A stretch of 64,000 nt of DNA, from contig CM061098.1 in assembly GCA_030770545.1 (NCBI GenBank), forward strand, positions 9,183,501 to 9,247,500. The letters are read 5' to 3'. Shown here piece after piece: positions 61,748 to 64,000 of the stretch. The notes beneath the pieces were generated by a model that saw nothing but the letters and a program-made list of their open reading frames with translations, was not told the origin of the DNA and made no database searches. The position numbers and the translations under genes are program-made. Each line of letters starts with the position of its first letter. Position 1 is the first letter of the stretch. The stretch is from Macropodus opercularis. Taxonomy: Eukaryota; Chordata; Actinopteri; Anabantiformes; Osphronemidae.

Positions 61748-64000
61748 CTGCTGGCTCTCAAAGGTCCAGGTGCTGTCGGGTAAAGACGCATCCAGGACAC
61801 TGATCACCTCCTTAAAGTCTGTGGTGCTGCTGGGCTTAATCAAAGTGAAATCACTGTACTCTGACATCGGAGACATACACGACCTGAAGGACTGACTCTG
61901 AGACAACATGTCTCCTCCCAGGACCTCCACGTACTTTATAGGTCCATCCGTGTTGAGCTGAATCTGCAGGTTTCTGTTGGGGTTCTTGTAATCATCGCAG
62001 TCGTTGCGCCTCGTGCAGCAGCAGCTTCCGCTGCTTCTGCTGCTCCTGATGCATTTAACCGCTAAGACGAGGAAAGTCACCAGAGACAACACGGACACCG
62101 AGGCCAGAGACAGAATCAAGTAAAGGGTGATTCTCCCAGTTTTCCTGCTGGGCTCAAACGCTTTGTGTCTGAGATCTAAGATGGGCTCGTGGAGGCCGTC
62201 CTCCAGCAGGATGGACACCGTGACGGTGGAGGACTGGACCGGTTCCCCGTCGTCCTTGATCTCTATGAGCAGCCTCTGAGAGGAGTCGTCCTGCTCGGAC
62301 GCAGCGCGTTTAGTCCTCACCTCCCCTGTGTACAGGTTGACAGTGAACAGAGAGGCGTCTGTGGCCTCCGCCAGTCTGTAGGAGATCCAGGCGTTATGGC
62401 CCGAGTCAGCGTCCACGGCCGTCACCTTGGTAACCAGGTGACCCGCTTTAGCGGAGCGGGGCATCCTCTGGTGAGAGAGGGAGCCCAGGGCAGCGGAGGA
62501 GGGGTAAATGACAGCGGGGGCATTGTCGTTCTGGTCCAGGATAAAGACATGGACTGTGGCGTTGCTGCTCAGAGACGGAGAGCCCTGATCCTTAGCCTGA
62601 ACCTGAATCTGAAACACCTTCAGCTTCTCATAGTCAAACGAGTGCATGCTGTAGATGCTGCCGTTATCCGAGTTGATGTAAACGTAGGAGGAGACAGACA
62701 CGTCCTGCACTTTAGAGTCCAGTATAGAGTAGGAGAGTTTAGCGTTTTCCCCTAAATCCAGGTCAGATGCTGACACTGAGTAGAGTATAGAGCCTGGAAC
62801 ACCGTTCTCCTTTAAATAAACATTATAGGAGGGCTGAGTAAACACAGGAGGGTTGTCATTGACATCGGTGATGCTGACAGGTATCGTTTTTTTACTGGAC
62901 AGAGGAGGAGAACCTGCATCTGTGGCTGTAATTTCAATATTATAGATGGAGCAGTTTTCTCGGTCCAAAGCTCCATTGGTCACTAGTGCGTAATTATTAG
63001 AGAAAGATGGTTTTAAAGTGAAAGGAAAGCCATTGGTCAGTTTTAATGTTACTTTCCCGTTATCAGCAGAGTCAAGGTCTCGTGCACTAATCAAAGCGAC
63101 CACTGTGCCACTTGGCGCGTCTTCACGTACCGGTTTCGGCTCAGAGGTGAGAACAATGTCTGGGGCATTATCATTAAAGTCAGTAATATCGACCTGCACA
63201 CGACAGTGACCCTCCATTTCAGGGCTGCCTTTATCTTTGGCAGTTATATCAATGTCATATGTTTTTGTGGTTTCATAGTCTAAGTCGCCTTTTAGAGTGA
63301 TTTCACCGGTCAAGCGGTTAATATCGAAGGTGGACAGTACAGAATCTGGTGTCCTAGATCCAAATGAAAATTCAATCTCGCCATTTAAACCTTCGTCAGC
63401 ATCAGTTGCTTTGGGCTTGATAATGACAGTTCCTTTCAGACTTGTTTCACCAAGTGTTACTTTGTAAAGGTTTTTCTCAAACACTGGAAAATTATCATTA
63501 TTGTCAAGTACAGAAATTGTTATTTGGGAAGTTCCAGATCTGACTGGGTTCCCCCCGTCTAGAGCTGTTAGTAATATTTTGTGTAGGGCCTTTTTCTCTC
63601 GATCTAGAGGTTTTTCTAAAACAAGTTCAGGAACACTCTTACCGCCCTCGATTTCTTTAATTTTAAGGGAACAACAGTCGTTTTTACTGAGAGTATACGA
63701 TTTAAGTGAATTACTTCCCACATCCGGGTCCGCTGCACTCTCTAAAGGAAAACGCGTACCAACAGCAGCTGATTCGGCTATTTTTAAAAACAGTTCATTT
63801 GAAATAAACTTTGGCGAATTGTCATTAATATCTCGTATTTCAACCTCAATTCGATGCAGCTGTAGCGGGTCCTCAATAACCACCTGCAGAGGTAAAACAC
63901 AGCTGGTGCTTTGTCCACATAAAGCCTCTCTGTCTATTCTGTCGTTCACCACCAGCTCGCCCTTCCCCGCGTCCACACTGAAATACTGCTCACCAGCTTC
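61748..64000 (-). CDS. pcdhg: Protocadherin gamma variable exon, partial (5' end beyond window)
   Basis: The frame is open to the window edge, so the start codon, signal peptide and most of EC1 are missing; 751 codons are visible. The GTG at 63976 is an internal valine, not a start. The fragment has the EC1 C-x5-C pair, then EC2-EC6 with linkers DINDNSP, DNNDNFP, DFNDNAP, DVNDNPP and DQNDNAP, a membrane span (ITLYLILSLASVSVLSLVTF) and a cytoplasmic part with QLNTDGPIKYVEVLGG. It ends STWTFESQQ at a phase-0 donor CAG/GTGAGC, the common end of gamma variable exons, and would join constant exon 1 in frame. It is a separate receptor isoform of the same locus, likely a or b type. Its 3' half is much richer in GC than its 5' half. 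Confidence 0.95.

Noticed and set aside
62189..62755. 188-codon plus-strand open frame
   Set aside because: It lies antisense within the protocadherin variable exon, and its composition follows from the codons on the other strand.
63974..63976. Start codon of the upstream variable exon
   Set aside because: The triplet is GTG in the middle of EC1 and the frame stays open to the window edge, so the real start is outside.

Overview
This window is vertebrate nuclear DNA, most likely from a teleost fish. It has intron-containing genes with vertebrate splice signals, long non-coding stretches rich in CA/GT microsatellites, and recognisable vertebrate proteins. It holds the 3' half of a formin gene and the 3' end of a clustered protocadherin locus, transcribed towards each other. 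The neighbouring pair DIAPH1 and PCDHG has the same convergent arrangement in mammals, which supports both identifications. A percomorph-like fish is my inference; the species cannot be read from the window.

Layout. Positions 1-21131 show no convincing coding sequence and are best read as a large diaph1 intron. Ten plus-strand exons between 21132 and 33556 encode about 450 residues of diaph1: the end of the linker, most of the FH2 actin-assembly domain, the C-terminal coiled basic region and the DAD autoinhibitory segment. One intron in this set (22880-22987) has terminal dinucleotides AT-AC and matches the minor U12 class. A probable 3' UTR follows to about 35770. From there to about 47840 I see no supportable gene.

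The minus strand then carries the gamma-type protocadherin locus. Three constant exons (54786-54844, 51592-51689, 49521-49807) encode a shared 147-residue cytoplasmic tail. Upstream of them lie one complete variable exon (58293-60755) and one cut by the window edge (61748-64000). Each variable exon encodes a cadherin ectodomain, a membrane span and a private cytoplasmic segment, and ends at a phase-0 splice donor that fits constant exon 1. The 3'-most variable exon is divergent and sits where C-type genes lie in other vertebrates.

How the genes work. Each variable exon has its own promoter and is spliced to the common tail, giving neurons a set of homophilic adhesion receptors. diaph1 is a Rho effector that nucleates and elongates actin filaments. 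The two are linked by conserved position, and regulatory elements for protocadherins are known to lie beyond the gamma constant exons in mammals. I did not find an unknown multi-gene system. The observations most worth a second look are the AT-AC intron, a CA repeat touching the donor shared by all gamma transcripts, the glutamine/proline-rich expansion of the constant tail, a base-composition shift inside one variable exon, and plus-strand CTCF-like sites in the diaph1 intron.
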